Shown one piece after another: positions 9,081 to 18,074 of a stretch of 64,000 nt of DNA (position 1 is its first letter; each line of letters opens with the position of its first letter). Source of the DNA: CAYZJR01 sp964503045 (GTDB lineage Bacteria > Cyanobacteriota > Vampirovibrionia > Obscuribacterales > Obscuribacteraceae). The position numbers and the translations under genes were made by a program. Location: assembly GCA_964503045.1 (NCBI GenBank), contig CAZCZI010000017.1, forward strand, positions 53,110 to 117,109, written 5' to 3'. Under the pieces are notes generated by a model, which saw nothing but the letters and a program-made list of their open reading frames with translations, was not told the origin of the DNA and searched no databases.

Positions 9081-9575
9081 TTATTGCGAAGTTGAAACGC
9101 CTCTGATAATCGTCTTGAACTCCTGCATGAAATCAGGGTTGATATCAAAGGGGTATGCAAGCCTTGCTTCCAGATGAGCCTCGCAAGACGAGAGGTTGGG
9201 GCGCATCTCCATTACATGGTAATACGAGTATTGATTTAGTTTCTTCTCAACAGTGTCTTCTTCCTTCAATCTTCCATCCTTTTGAGTGATATCACCGACA
9301 ATACCACCCCAATCGGGACCAGCTTCAACTTTGTTTGTCGGCGGAATCTCAAATGGCTTTGCTTTGAATTCAAAGTGAATCGAAGTATCGGTCTTCTTGA
9401 TTTTGGCTTTGGGATAAAAACGCTTGACCAGCGCTTCTAACTTTCCGATAACGGTCGACGCTCCCTCTTTTCCAGCACTCTCCTTGGCTAAAACCATTGC
9501 GCTTGCCGAAACTGCGAGCACCACAATTGACGCGAAGACCCTTGTTTCGATAGATCGCAAACAAAACTTACTCAT
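9081..9575 (-). CDS. Secreted protein of unknown function
   Basis: A 164-residue protein with a clear signal peptide (MSKFCLRSIETRVFASIVVL followed by an AxA-type site). The mature region is mixed alpha/beta, with an EALVKRFYPKAKI segment, a strand pair KKTDTSIHFEFKAKPFEIP, and a YSYYHVMEMRP block followed by a single Cys. I do not recognise a family. The ATG at 9575 is preceded by a GGGTGG-like ribosome site. It lies 5 bp from the convergent TPR gene and divergent from the paralogue pair starting at 9657. Confidence 0.55.
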   Translation of the reverse strand: MSKFCLRSIETRVFASIVVLAVSASAMVLAKESAGKEGASTVIGKLEALVKRFYPKAKIKKTDTSIHFEFKAKPFEIPPTNKVEAGPDWGGIVGDITQKDGRLKEEDTVEKKLNQYSYYHVMEMRPNLSSCEAHLEARLAYPFDINPDFMQEFKTIIRGVSTSQ

Positions 9576-9656
9576 TTTCCACCCAGCCCCGCAGTTCAAT
9601 GCCAATTATAGTTCATGGTCATAGATACGTTTCCGTCATCGAGAACAAAGGATACA

Positions 9657-10457
9657 ATGAGAGCGAGGAACCCGAAACATACAAAAATGCCAAGCTCCAA
9701 AACAAAAGCGAGACTCATAGCCCTGGCAATCCTGCTCTGCGGAGCTCTCATCATTCCTGCGCCAGTCCATGCAAAACGCGTTCTGGAACTTTCACAACGC
9801 TGCGTACTTTCTGGAAAGCAGAAGGTGATTGTGGGCGACGATGCAATCAAAATCATCGACGAAATGTGGGTAATAACCGCAAAAGCACCAGATTGGCGAG
9901 TGCATTTCTACAACCCGGATTCAAAGGTGATTCTCACTAGACCACTTAAGGAATTTCATGGAGTCTATGGCTTCGGTCTGTCAGTAAACAACGGTCCCTG
10001 GCTCACGGACCTCCCCGTAAAACTCACGCCAAACACGTCAACAATCAAAGGTCAAAAGGTTGTTAGATGCGGCTTTGTCACCCAAGGCGCAGAGAACGTT
10101 GTACCCAAACCAAAACCTCAGCGTCCCGGTACGATGATTTCAGGCAACATACCAGTGATTAAAGCGGATCTCTGGATCTTGCAAAAGAAGATGCCGAATC
10201 ACGCAACGATTCTGTCGAAAACATACAAGGTGCCAAACATGGGCTCAGTGCCAATTCGACTCGTAGATGTCGATGAGTACGCCAGAATAGCTACTGAATT
10301 AGATACTCTAGAAGCAAAATGGATTGACGCAAAGGAAGAAATATTTTTACCTCCGAAAGGATTCAAACCGGTTAAATCCGAGCAAGAGGTCATGTTTAAT
10401 AGGCATCACAAGGACAATATAAATAGCATGTTCGAATTCGGAAGGGTCGCAGAATAG
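9657..10457 (+). CDS. Secreted protein, first of a tandem paralogue pair
   Basis: A 266-residue protein with a long basic N-region and a signal peptide core (LIALAILLCGALIIPAPVHA). The mature part is a single unrecognised domain shared with the next gene: KRVLELSQ, WxxxAKAPDWxVxFYN, YGFG, NGPW, SxIKGQKV, KMPxxAxxLxKxYKVPNxGSxPIRL. ATG 9657 has AAAGGA close upstream (spacing 4), whereas ATG 9687 lacks one, so the start is only moderately sure. The 7-bp gap to 10465 suggests co-transcription. Compared with its twin it carries a Pro/Lys-rich insertion (PKPKPQRPG). Function unknown. Confidence 0.65.
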   Translation: MRARNPKHTKMPSSKTKARLIALAILLCGALIIPAPVHAKRVLELSQRCVLSGKQKVIVGDDAIKIIDEMWVITAKAPDWRVHFYNPDSKVILTRPLKEFHGVYGFGLSVNNGPWLTDLPVKLTPNTSTIKGQKVVRCGFVTQGAENVVPKPKPQRPGTMISGNIPVIKADLWILQKKMPNHATILSKTYKVPNMGSVPIRLVDVDEYARIATELDTLEAKWIDAKEEIFLPPKGFKPVKSEQEVMFNRHHKDNINSMFEFGRVAE

Positions 10458-10464
10458 GCAGTTT

Positions 10465-11250
10465 ATGCTCGCTTTGGCAAAAAGACTTTCGCTAACGCTG
10501 TCGCTGATTGCATTGTCATTGTCAATCATTTGCAGCCAACCGGCTCAAGCGAAGAAAGTTTTGGTGCTATCTCAGAAAAATACACTGATTGGCAATCTCA
10601 AGGTTTACGTCGCAGATGATCTCATCAAGATCACAGAGACTGCCAATTCTTGGACGTTACTTGCTAAGGCACCCGATTGGAAGGTCTTCTTCTACAATGA
10701 TTCAACGCGGTTGATGCTCATCAGACCATTGGATGGATTCCAGGGCTCATACGGGTTTGGTATCACCGCCACAAATGGTCCTTGGTTCACAGAATTACCA
10801 ATCAAACCCACTAAAGAATCTTCTGTGATTAAAGGGCAAAAGGTCTGCCGCTATACATTCAAGACAGCTGGCCCAGTTTCGATAAAACAAGTCAAACGGC
10901 ACGATATTCTCGTTGGTTGCAATTATAGTCAAAACCTCCTGCGAGCGGACTATTGGGTTTTAAACAACAAGATGCCGAAACAGGCAGCACTTCTGACAAA
11001 GCTGTATAAGGTTCCTAACACAGGCTCAATTCCTATACGTTTAACAGACCTGGACGAGTCCGGTAAGTGGACTGTCGACCTCGACACGAGCGAAGCAAGA
11101 TGGGAGGACGTGAAGGACACCAGATTCGATCCTCCAAAAGGATATGACACTGCAAAGTCAGAGCGTGAAATCTCATTGGGTAAAAACAGCGACGACCAGA
11201 TCAAAACTATATTTGATGAACTGAATTATCCGTTGCAGAAAATCAAGTAA
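10465..11250 (+). CDS. Secreted protein, second of a tandem paralogue pair
   Basis: A 261-residue protein with a signal peptide ending at CSQPAQA. It is collinear with the preceding gene product over nearly its full mature length, with conserved blocks AKAPDWKVFFYN, YGFGI, NGPWFTELPIK, VIKGQKV, LYKVPNTGSIPIRL and a closing PPKGY. The pair clearly arose by tandem duplication. No catalytic motif is obvious; the beta-rich mature part resembles periplasmic binding or lipoprotein-carrier folds only in general character, so no function is assigned. Confidence 0.65.
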   Translation: MLALAKRLSLTLSLIALSLSIICSQPAQAKKVLVLSQKNTLIGNLKVYVADDLIKITETANSWTLLAKAPDWKVFFYNDSTRLMLIRPLDGFQGSYGFGITATNGPWFTELPIKPTKESSVIKGQKVCRYTFKTAGPVSIKQVKRHDILVGCNYSQNLLRADYWVLNNKMPKQAALLTKLYKVPNTGSIPIRLTDLDESGKWTVDLDTSEARWEDVKDTRFDPPKGYDTAKSEREISLGKNSDDQIKTIFDELNYPLQKIK

Positions 11251-11262
11251 CGACTTCCTAGT

Positions 11263-12405
11263 CTAGTTTGTGATCGTTCCACCAAGATCGATGATTTGTT
11301 GATTGAGTTCTTGCAGTCGCGGCAAGCGATCTTTGCTGTGCACCGAAAGCCAGTTCGCAATCGCAGAAACTGTCTGTGCACGCATGTATCTTGTTTCTAA
11401 TTGGAGGTGTCCGAACTTGCCTCGCCAATCAAGAGTTTGATCGGTCGACGGCATGGTGTTCATGAGCTCCGTCACGCGAGTTGGCGAAACACAACCATCA
11501 GCGCTGCCCTGCAGTATCAGAACTGCCAAGTTTGGACTGGTCAACTTTCCATAGCGAGCAGTTTTATCGACAAATGCATCTGTCGACAACAATGCCTTTA
11601 GTTTCAGTTTTTTCAAAACCATAGGATCATCCAGCATTTCCTTTTGGACATCCTCTCTTGCTGAACACAGGTCTGCAAAGAACGACTTTAGATCCATTTC
11701 GTGGCTGGGTGTGAGTACTGCCTTGACTCCTTGTACGATTTGTCCTTTGCCGGCGTACATGTCCTTGTTAACCTTGACAGCCGGAGCCGATAGGACAATT
11801 GCGGACACGTCGGGGTTATCGGCGGCGAGCCGCACGCAAAACGTACATCCCAGACTTTCACCTAGTGCAATAAGCGGTACATCAGGATACTTTTGCTTTA
11901 TCAATTTGGACAGCTTCAAAATGTCTTGATAGCTGGCTTCGTGGTCGATCTTGGTTTTGTCCTCAGGCTCAGGATTTCGATTGCCGGGATTTGGTTTTTC
12001 GTTGGACTTCTCGCCAGGAATCTTGCTGCTGAACTCTTTGTCGAAGTGGCATCTGCCGAAACCCCGCATATCCAATGCAACAAACCCAGCGCCATTTATC
12101 GCCAGAGCCCTCGCCAACACTCTGAATCGCCGTCCATGCAACGTGAGTCCATGTATTCCAAGAATCATCACTTTCGGTGGAGTCCCAGCCGGCATCCATT
12201 CATATGTCGGAATATCGAGTTCCTTGGTGTAGTCGCCATCTTCCGTGTAGGTGTATTTTTCAGCCAACACAGGGCTAACTACATCAGTGTACGGCGGCGA
12301 GGGCATCGTGCTTTCAGCAGCAAACGCAGGTGCGACCGCAGCCGCCAGCGATGCGGAAAAAGTCAGGGCCAACACGACGCCTTTGGACCAACGTGATCTT
12401 TTCAT
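11263..12405 (-). CDS. Secreted alpha/beta hydrolase (serine aminopeptidase S33-like)
   Basis: A 380-residue protein with a signal peptide (VVLALTFSASLAAAVAPAFA). The alpha/beta hydrolase core has an HGLTLHGRRF oxyanion segment, the nucleophile elbow GESLG, an ILQGSADG strand carrying the acid, and a late FGHLQLE with the probable catalytic His. The lid-like region after MRGFGRC is rich in Lys, Pro and Glu. ATG 12405 has AAAGG 9 nt upstream. The fold matches Hydrolase_4 lysophospholipase/monoglyceride lipase-like enzymes; the substrate is uncertain. The product is probably periplasmic or lipid-facing. Confidence 0.85.
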   Translation of the reverse strand: MKRSRWSKGVVLALTFSASLAAAVAPAFAAESTMPSPPYTDVVSPVLAEKYTYTEDGDYTKELDIPTYEWMPAGTPPKVMILGIHGLTLHGRRFRVLARALAINGAGFVALDMRGFGRCHFDKEFSSKIPGEKSNEKPNPGNRNPEPEDKTKIDHEASYQDILKLSKLIKQKYPDVPLIALGESLGCTFCVRLAADNPDVSAIVLSAPAVKVNKDMYAGKGQIVQGVKAVLTPSHEMDLKSFFADLCSAREDVQKEMLDDPMVLKKLKLKALLSTDAFVDKTARYGKLTSPNLAVLILQGSADGCVSPTRVTELMNTMPSTDQTLDWRGKFGHLQLETRYMRAQTVSAIANWLSVHSKDRLPRLQELNQQIIDLGGTITN

Positions 12406-12596
12406 TGATTCATGCCTTTGTATAGAATGCATACTGGCTCTCTTCAGACAGTCAGTTCAAGCCGAGAATGCAGACTTGGTGAGGAGTTGTTCTGCTGCAT
12501 GTAGCTTAGGTGGAAATACATCCTAGCTTGCTTTCGTATTCTTTGCTACTCAGTGTGACTAAAAAACTACAAACATTGCGACAAGAACAATTCGAC

Positions 12597-13307
12597 CTAT
12601 TGAGCAGCTGGAAATCTGCGAAACAGTGCGAGAATCAGTGCAATAGCCGACAGATCTGTCAAAAGCGCATGCGCAAGCGCAGGCAAGACTATCGATTCAG
12701 TTTTGCGAAAATAGAGCGCCAACAGTCCACCGTATACCATCAGCATCACTGCTCCCAACTCAGCCCAACCATGATAGAGCACCATGCTCAGTATCGGATA
12801 GTGAAAGGCACCGTACCAGAATGATGACCACAGAATGCCAAAGTGTTTGATCTTTTTTGATATCACTTCGAGTTTTCCGATAAGAGCCGCTCTCCAAAAC
12901 AGTTCTTCCAGAGCCGGATTTACGGTTACGAAATAGATGCTCAACGGCCAAAACAACTCTGTTGTGTATCCTTGATCTTTGAGCAGCATCTGCGTCTTCT
13001 CATCAGACAGCATCATTGCTCCGGCAAAGTAATATAGAGCAAGGGCTCCGCTGCAAAACAGCACCGAGATGAGTATCAGTGCGCCGACATGCATAAATGT
13101 TCTTTCCGGCATTCTGACCTTGTCTCGCCAGTCCGGAAACGTCCAGACAATTACTGGCAGCAAGCATGCACCATGATAAAGAGCCAGAGTCAACGCAGCA
13201 TCTCGCAAGACATTCATTCCGTACCATATAGCCGGGTACGGCAAAATCGAAAGCACCATTACTGCTGTAATGGCAACTGGGCCAGCACTCTCTTTCTTAT
13301 CTAACAC
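12597..13307 (-). CDS. CPBP (CAAX/Abi) family intramembrane metalloprotease
   Basis: A 236-residue multi-spanning protein with the three CPBP motifs: EELFWR (EExxxR), FWYGAFH (FxxxH) and HALLTD (HxxxD). About seven hydrophobic segments surround them. CPBP proteins are membrane proteases related to Rce1, used in bacteria for peptide maturation or immunity. The start is a GTG at 13307, chosen because the preceding in-frame codons give no better option; there is no strong ribosome site. It is divergent from the large helicase gene. No bacteriocin-like peptide gene was seen beside it. Confidence 0.85.
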   Translation of the reverse strand: MLDKKESAGPVAITAVMVLSILPYPAIWYGMNVLRDAALTLALYHGACLLPVIVWTFPDWRDKVRMPERTFMHVGALILISVLFCSGALALYYFAGAMMLSDEKTQMLLKDQGYTTELFWPLSIYFVTVNPALEELFWRAALIGKLEVISKKIKHFGILWSSFWYGAFHYPILSMVLYHGWAELGAVMLMVYGGLLALYFRKTESIVLPALAHALLTDLSAIALILALFRRFPAAQ

Positions 13308-13372
13308 ATATTAGATACTACCGCTTTTAAACCCTTGGCGTGCATCAATTAGGTACTTAAGCTCAACCATCT

Positions 13373-16300
13373 ATGCTCGAGTCCAATTCTGCTGTAGAAT
13401 GGCTCTGCAAGAATGAAATCAATGTTTTGCGTCCTGAGTATCGACTAGAAAGCCAACTCGTGCTCACGCACATGGGAAAGTTATTTAAGTCGGCTTCCAA
13501 TGGAAGCTCAAAAAAGAAAGTGGGCGAATCATCGCGCTCAAAGAAAGACGCGCCGCCTCCACCCAAGAGCGCAAAGAATACCGCGGCTGATAAAAAGACT
13601 TCTGGTAAGAATTCGACATCGGAAGAGCCCGCAGAAAAGTCGACGAAATCAACTCCGAAATCCAAAGGTAAGTCCTCTAAGACAAGCAAAGGAAAAACTT
13701 CGACTGCTAAGTCTAAGACAGTCGAGAAGACTCCTGCAAAACAGAAGAGCAAGGACCCGCCCAAGAAAGTCTCGCCTAAACAAAGCAGCGAAAAGTCTTC
13801 CACTTATGCGACGACACCTAAGCGTACCTATGCAGAAACACGCGAGTATCTGGCATTACTTGAAGAAGCGCGTGAACAAACCAAACCGGTTGCCACCACC
13901 AAGAGAGAGCCAGTACGAAAGGCTGACGACTCTCCTGAATCAAGCTTGCTCAGCAACCTCTCTTTTGCTTACCCACTGCGGAAGTATCAGCTCGAAATTC
14001 TTGATCTCATCAAGCGCAAGCTGGAAGATGGAGAGAGAGAGCTGCATATAGTGGCACCTCCCGGCGCAGGAAAGACTATTATCGGACTTCAAATTGTAAG
14101 CGAACTCTGCATGCCAAGTTTGATTGTGTGTCCAAACACAACCATTCAATCGCAGTGGCGAGAAAAGCTGGTCAACTTCTTGCCTCCTGAGCTCATTGGT
14201 TTTGGAATTTCAGACTTTATAGGAACGCATGAAGATCAGCCTTTGAAGCCGATTACGGTAATGACTTATCAGGTGCTCTCGACGCCGGGAAGAGAGCAAG
14301 AATACATCGATCGCCTCGCGCACAAATCATGGGTCGACGAATTGACGACTGGTCGAGGTATCACCATTGGCGATGCCGAGCTTCGCATTCTCGAGCTATT
14401 GCAAAACAACAAGAAGGCTCATCAAAAGGAACTGTCTAGACACTCCAGCAGATTGAGAAAGCAGTTATCGGAGGTTCTTGATCTCAATGAAGTGTTGCAC
14501 GAAAATGCACTTGGTCTTCTGCAAGCACTAAAGCGTCAAAAGTTCAGACTGATCATTTTCGATGAGTGCCACCATCTTACCGACTATTGGGCAGCAATAA
14601 TGAAACAGCTGCTTAGAAGGCTTGACGACCCAGTCGTTGTTGGTCTTACCGGCACACCACCAGAGGGAAAGTCGGCTTCGCAAGAAACGCGCTACATCTC
14701 GCTTGTAGGTGAAATCGACTATCAGGTACCGACACCAGCCTTGGTGCGCGAAGGTGGCTTGGCACCATTTCAAGATCTCGTTTACTTCACATCGCCTACT
14801 GAAAAGGAATTAGAGTTTTTAGAAGCTCAACACGTAGAGTTTCACAACCTTATCTGTGAGCTCACTGATCTAGAGACAGCAAAAGCAGCGGAAGCGGCAA
14901 AAACACAAGCAGCCGCAGGTGTCCAAACAGCCGCCATCACGTCCGTCGCAGTTGATGCGTCTGAATTTGACGAACTCGACGAGAGTGACTACGCTGCAGG
15001 CGCAATGGAAGGTCCGTTTGATATTGATGGGCAGTTAGTCGCAACCAGACTTCACGAACCCGAACCCGAATCACCTCCACCCCCGCCCCCGCAGCCAGTT
15101 CACGCTCACGTTGCAGAGCAGCCCGCCGCCCCAGCGACATTGGAGTTCTACACTTCTCAAGACGGTCGCTGGACTCATGCACGATCGAATCCCTCATCAC
15201 CTTACGCGATAGATCCTCAAAAAGACACCAAGTTTACGGCATGGATAAAGAGCCGTGTTCTCGAAACCGAAGCGACTGGTTTTCATTCGATAATGCAGTC
15301 TCAGCCTGAATTTGCAACTGCGTTGTACAGATCGCTTTGGAGACTGAAGCTGCCGCTTCCAAAAGACGTCGACCAATCAGACTACCTGCGTCAATCTCCG
15401 TTCCTAGACGATTGGATGCTTCTTTTGGAAGACTTCGCTTCTCGACATTTGAAGCTGAGCCCGAAAGAAGAAGACCATAAACTCTACGACAAGATTCGCT
15501 CGGCCGCCCGCAAGCTTGGCTATGGAATTACTGAACAAGGTCTGCGCAAACAAGCTTCTCCAGTCGATCGTGTTCTGGCATTCAGCGAATCAAAACCACA
15601 AGCTGTCGCCGAAATTTTATCGGTTGAGTTTCGCAGTTTGCAAGATCGACTGCGAGCTGTGATCGTCACCGACTTCGAACGCATGTCCGCCACCAGTGTG
15701 AAAGGGCTAAAAGGCATCATTGACGAAGAGTCAGGCGGAGCAATCGCTGCGTTGAAGGTTCTTCTGAAACATGAAATTAGTCAATTCATAAATCCAGTTC
15801 TCGTTACTGGTTCGCTGTTGGTGGTTGACACCCGCATTGCCGAACAGTTTCTCAATGCCGCGCAAGACTTTCTTGCAGCGCAAGGTCACACGTTCAAACT
15901 GCAATTGAGCGGCGACGAGTCACTGGCATTCAGAGAAGTAACTGCCAGCGCCGGCGCCTGGGAATCGCGACTGTATGTTGGACTGGCAACCGCGATTTTT
16001 GAACGAGGCATCACCAAATGCCTGATTGGAACGCGCGGGCTCTTCGGCGAAGGGTGGGACAGCCAGGCACTTAACACTCTCATCGATCTGACAATGACCA
16101 CTTCACCGGTCTCAGTTAAGCAACTCAGAGGAAGATCGATTCGCATTCAAACAAACGATCCATTGAGCGCTCGAAAAGTAGCAAACAATTGGGATGTCGT
16201 TTGCGTTGCCCCTGAATTGGAGAAGGGGCTCAACGACTACGGTCGCTTCGCTCGTAAACATCAAGGTTATTTTGGAATCTGTGACGATGGACAAATCGAG

Positions 16301-17338
16301 TGCGGCGTAGGTCATGTGCATCCAACATTCTCTGAGTTGACGCCGTGTGAAGTGTTTGCTTCAGCTGATGAATTCAACAAAGAGATGATTGAGCGTGCTC
16401 TTGTTCGCGATCAGATCTACGACCTCTGGAAAGTAGGACAGCCGTACAATAACTGCACACTCGGTTGTGTCGAAGTCTCTGGTTTGCGCGCCATGGAGTT
16501 GACACCGCCCAGTATTCGACGCGATTTATCCTACGTCGATCACGCCAAGCAAATGCGTCATTCCTTGATTGCGGTATGGGCCGAGTACACCGGGTTGGGC
16601 ACGGTTGGAGCCGGCATTATGGCTTGGGTGTTAGCGTCGGCCGGATTGCCGATGTTCGCAGCAATACTTCCAATAATTCTTGCTCTGTCTCTTGCGCGCA
16701 AGAGGTTCGCGTCGCTGTTCAATCGAATGCAGAAAGAGGTTTGCCAACCGAATACTCAAGAATCTTCAATCAACGACATTGCCGTGGCTGTTCTGACGGC
16801 ACTGCAGCGAACAAAATTTGTTCCACCTCACATTGACAGAAGCAGCATAAAAATCAGCTTGCGGTCAGACGGAAGTTATCGAGTATTCCTCGACGATGTC
16901 GATCCAAACGTCTCCAAGAATTTCATCAACAGCTTCAGAGAAGTGATGGCACCAATCACAAACCAACCACTGCTCGTTCCCAAATACGAATATGTGATAC
17001 CAGTGGTCGCGTCGAAAGAAAGCAATGAAAACACAGCACCAAAAGCTGCCGAAGCAGGAGACCAGCTACCGGCAGTTGTATCAGACACTGAAGAAAATCT
17101 TTCGGAGGACAAGTTCTTCAAACTCTATCTCGAAGGGAAAGCACAGCCTCGAGTAGCGGCGTATCATGCGGTTCCTGCCTTGTTAGCGAGGTCTGAAAAG
17201 GGACGCGAAGCCTTCGAGGAGGCATGGAACAAGTACGTCAGCCCCGGCTACATAATCTCAACCGAAACCAAACCGGAGTTGCTCAACAAACACTACGGAA
17301 TTGGTCCAAGTCTGGCACAGCGCCTATTGTGGGAGTAA
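13373..17338 (+). CDS. Large SF2 DEAD/DEAH helicase with disordered tail and C-terminal hydrophobic segment
   Basis: A 1321-residue protein. Residues 35-150 are a low-complexity Lys/Ser/Pro/Thr region, likely disordered. The helicase core follows: Q-type motif LRKYQ (202-206), Walker A GAGKT (231-235), DECHH (397-401), GLTGTPP (424-430), and in lobe 2 LIGTRGLFGEGWD and QLRGRSIRI (about 916-924), as in XPB/COG1061-type enzymes. Between motifs I and II and between the lobes there are long insertions, one with a seven-Pro run. Around residues 1069-1113 lies a strongly hydrophobic stretch that could span the membrane once or twice. The C-terminal 75 residues are an unrecognised helical domain. 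A start at ATG 13472 is an alternative; neither has a ribosome site. The DNA or RNA substrate is unknown. Confidence 0.85.
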   Translation: MLESNSAVEWLCKNEINVLRPEYRLESQLVLTHMGKLFKSASNGSSKKKVGESSRSKKDAPPPPKSAKNTAADKKTSGKNSTSEEPAEKSTKSTPKSKGKSSKTSKGKTSTAKSKTVEKTPAKQKSKDPPKKVSPKQSSEKSSTYATTPKRTYAETREYLALLEEAREQTKPVATTKREPVRKADDSPESSLLSNLSFAYPLRKYQLEILDLIKRKLEDGERELHIVAPPGAGKTIIGLQIVSELCMPSLIVCPNTTIQSQWREKLVNFLPPELIGFGISDFIGTHEDQPLKPITVMTYQVLSTPGREQEYIDRLAHKSWVDELTTGRGITIGDAELRILELLQNNKKAHQKELSRHSSRLRKQLSEVLDLNEVLHENALGLLQALKRQKFRLIIFDECHHLTDYWAAIMKQLLRRLDDPVVVGLTGTPPEGKSASQETRYISLVGEIDYQVPTPALVREGGLAPFQDLVYFTSPTEKELEFLEAQHVEFHNLICELTDLETAKAAEAAKTQAAAGVQTAAITSVAVDASEFDELDESDYAAGAMEGPFDIDGQLVATRLHEPEPESPPPPPPQPVHAHVAEQPAAPATLEFYTSQDGRWTHARSNPSSPYAIDPQKDTKFTAWIKSRVLETEATGFHSIMQSQPEFATALYRSLWRLKLPLPKDVDQSDYLRQSPFLDDWMLLLEDFASRHLKLSPKEEDHKLYDKIRSAARKLGYGITEQGLRKQASPVDRVLAFSESKPQAVAEILSVEFRSLQDRLRAVIVTDFERMSATSVKGLKGIIDEESGGAIAALKVLLKHEISQFINPVLVTGSLLVVDTRIAEQFLNAAQDFLAAQGHTFKLQLSGDESLAFREVTASAGAWESRLYVGLATAIFERGITKCLIGTRGLFGEGWDSQALNTLIDLTMTTSPVSVKQLRGRSIRIQTNDPLSARKVANNWDVVCVAPELEKGLNDYGRFARKHQGYFGICDDGQIECGVGHVHPTFSELTPCEVFASADEFNKEMIERALVRDQIYDLWKVGQPYNNCTLGCVEVSGLRAMELTPPSIRRDLSYVDHAKQMRHSLIAVWAEYTGLGTVGAGIMAWVLASAGLPMFAAILPIILALSLARKRFASLFNRMQKEVCQPNTQESSINDIAVAVLTALQRTKFVPPHIDRSSIKISLRSDGSYRVFLDDVDPNVSKNFINSFREVMAPITNQPLLVPKYEYVIPVVASKESNENTAPKAAEAGDQLPAVVSDTEENLSEDKFFKLYLEGKAQPRVAAYHAVPALLARSEKGREAFEEAWNKYVSPGYIISTETKPELLNKHYGIGPSLAQRLLWE

Positions 17339-17405
17339 ACCGTTTGCCTATATAGAAAAGAGGGTAAAGGAAAAAAGACCTCTGTCATAGGAAAACAGCT
17401 CATAA

Positions 17406-18074
17406 ATGGCCAAAATTCTGACAATTGAAGATGACACTAACCTGGCCAATTTGGTTCGCTCATTTCTGCTGATGGAAAATCATCAGTGTGATGTCATTCA
17501 CAATGGACGCGAAGCTATGTCGCATGTGAAAACGTATCCATACGACGTAATAATTCTCGACTGGGACTTGCCCGAAATGAGCGGCATCGACATTTTAAAA
17601 GAGTTTCGCAACTCAGGCGGGAAGACGCCTATCTTGATGCTCACAGGCAAAGACACAATCGAGCAGAAAGAAGCTGGTTTAGATTGCGGCGCTGACGACT
17701 ACTTGACGAAACCATTTCACATGAAAGAGCTCGGCGCGCGGGTTAGGTCGCTGTTGCGCCGTCCAGCCGAAATGGTAGGCAATGCCATCAATGCCGCAAA
17801 CATCGTGCTCGATGCGTCGAAGTATCGATGCATAAAAGACGGTCAACAAATTACACTCCTGCGCCGCGAGTTTCAATTGCTCGAGTTCTTAATGAGACAC
17901 CCTAACCAATTGTTCAGCTCAGAGGCACTGCTCAACCGAGTCTGGCCGACCGAATCAGATGCAACACCTGAAGCATTGCGAACAACAATCAAACGGCTTC
18001 GCAAAAAGATTGATCCTGACGGTGAAATTCTTCGTACAGTCCATGGAGTCGGTTACATCTTTGAAGTCGGCTAG
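17406..18074 (+). CDS. OmpR-family response regulator
   Basis: A 222-residue regulator with a receiver domain (1-120) holding the acidic pair (EDD), the phospho-acceptor Asp in IILDWDLP, the Thr of MLTGK and the Lys of LTKPF. It is followed by a winged-helix DNA-binding domain ending in the canonical RTVHGVGYIFE hairpin. All key residues are present. It heads a three-gene unit: its stop codon lies inside the start region of the next kinase gene, which in turn overlaps the following one. It is the obvious target of that kinase pair. Confidence 0.93.
   Translation: MAKILTIEDDTNLANLVRSFLLMENHQCDVIHNGREAMSHVKTYPYDVIILDWDLPEMSGIDILKEFRNSGGKTPILMLTGKDTIEQKEAGLDCGADDYLTKPFHMKELGARVRSLLRRPAEMVGNAINAANIVLDASKYRCIKDGQQITLLRREFQLLEFLMRHPNQLFSSEALLNRVWPTESDATPEALRTTIKRLRKKIDPDGEILRTVHGVGYIFEVG

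Noticed and set aside
13363..13803. 146-codon minus-strand hydrophobic frame
   Set aside because: Antisense to the Lys/Ser-rich tail of the helicase; its Phe/Leu/Val runs are the complement of AAG/TCG codons.
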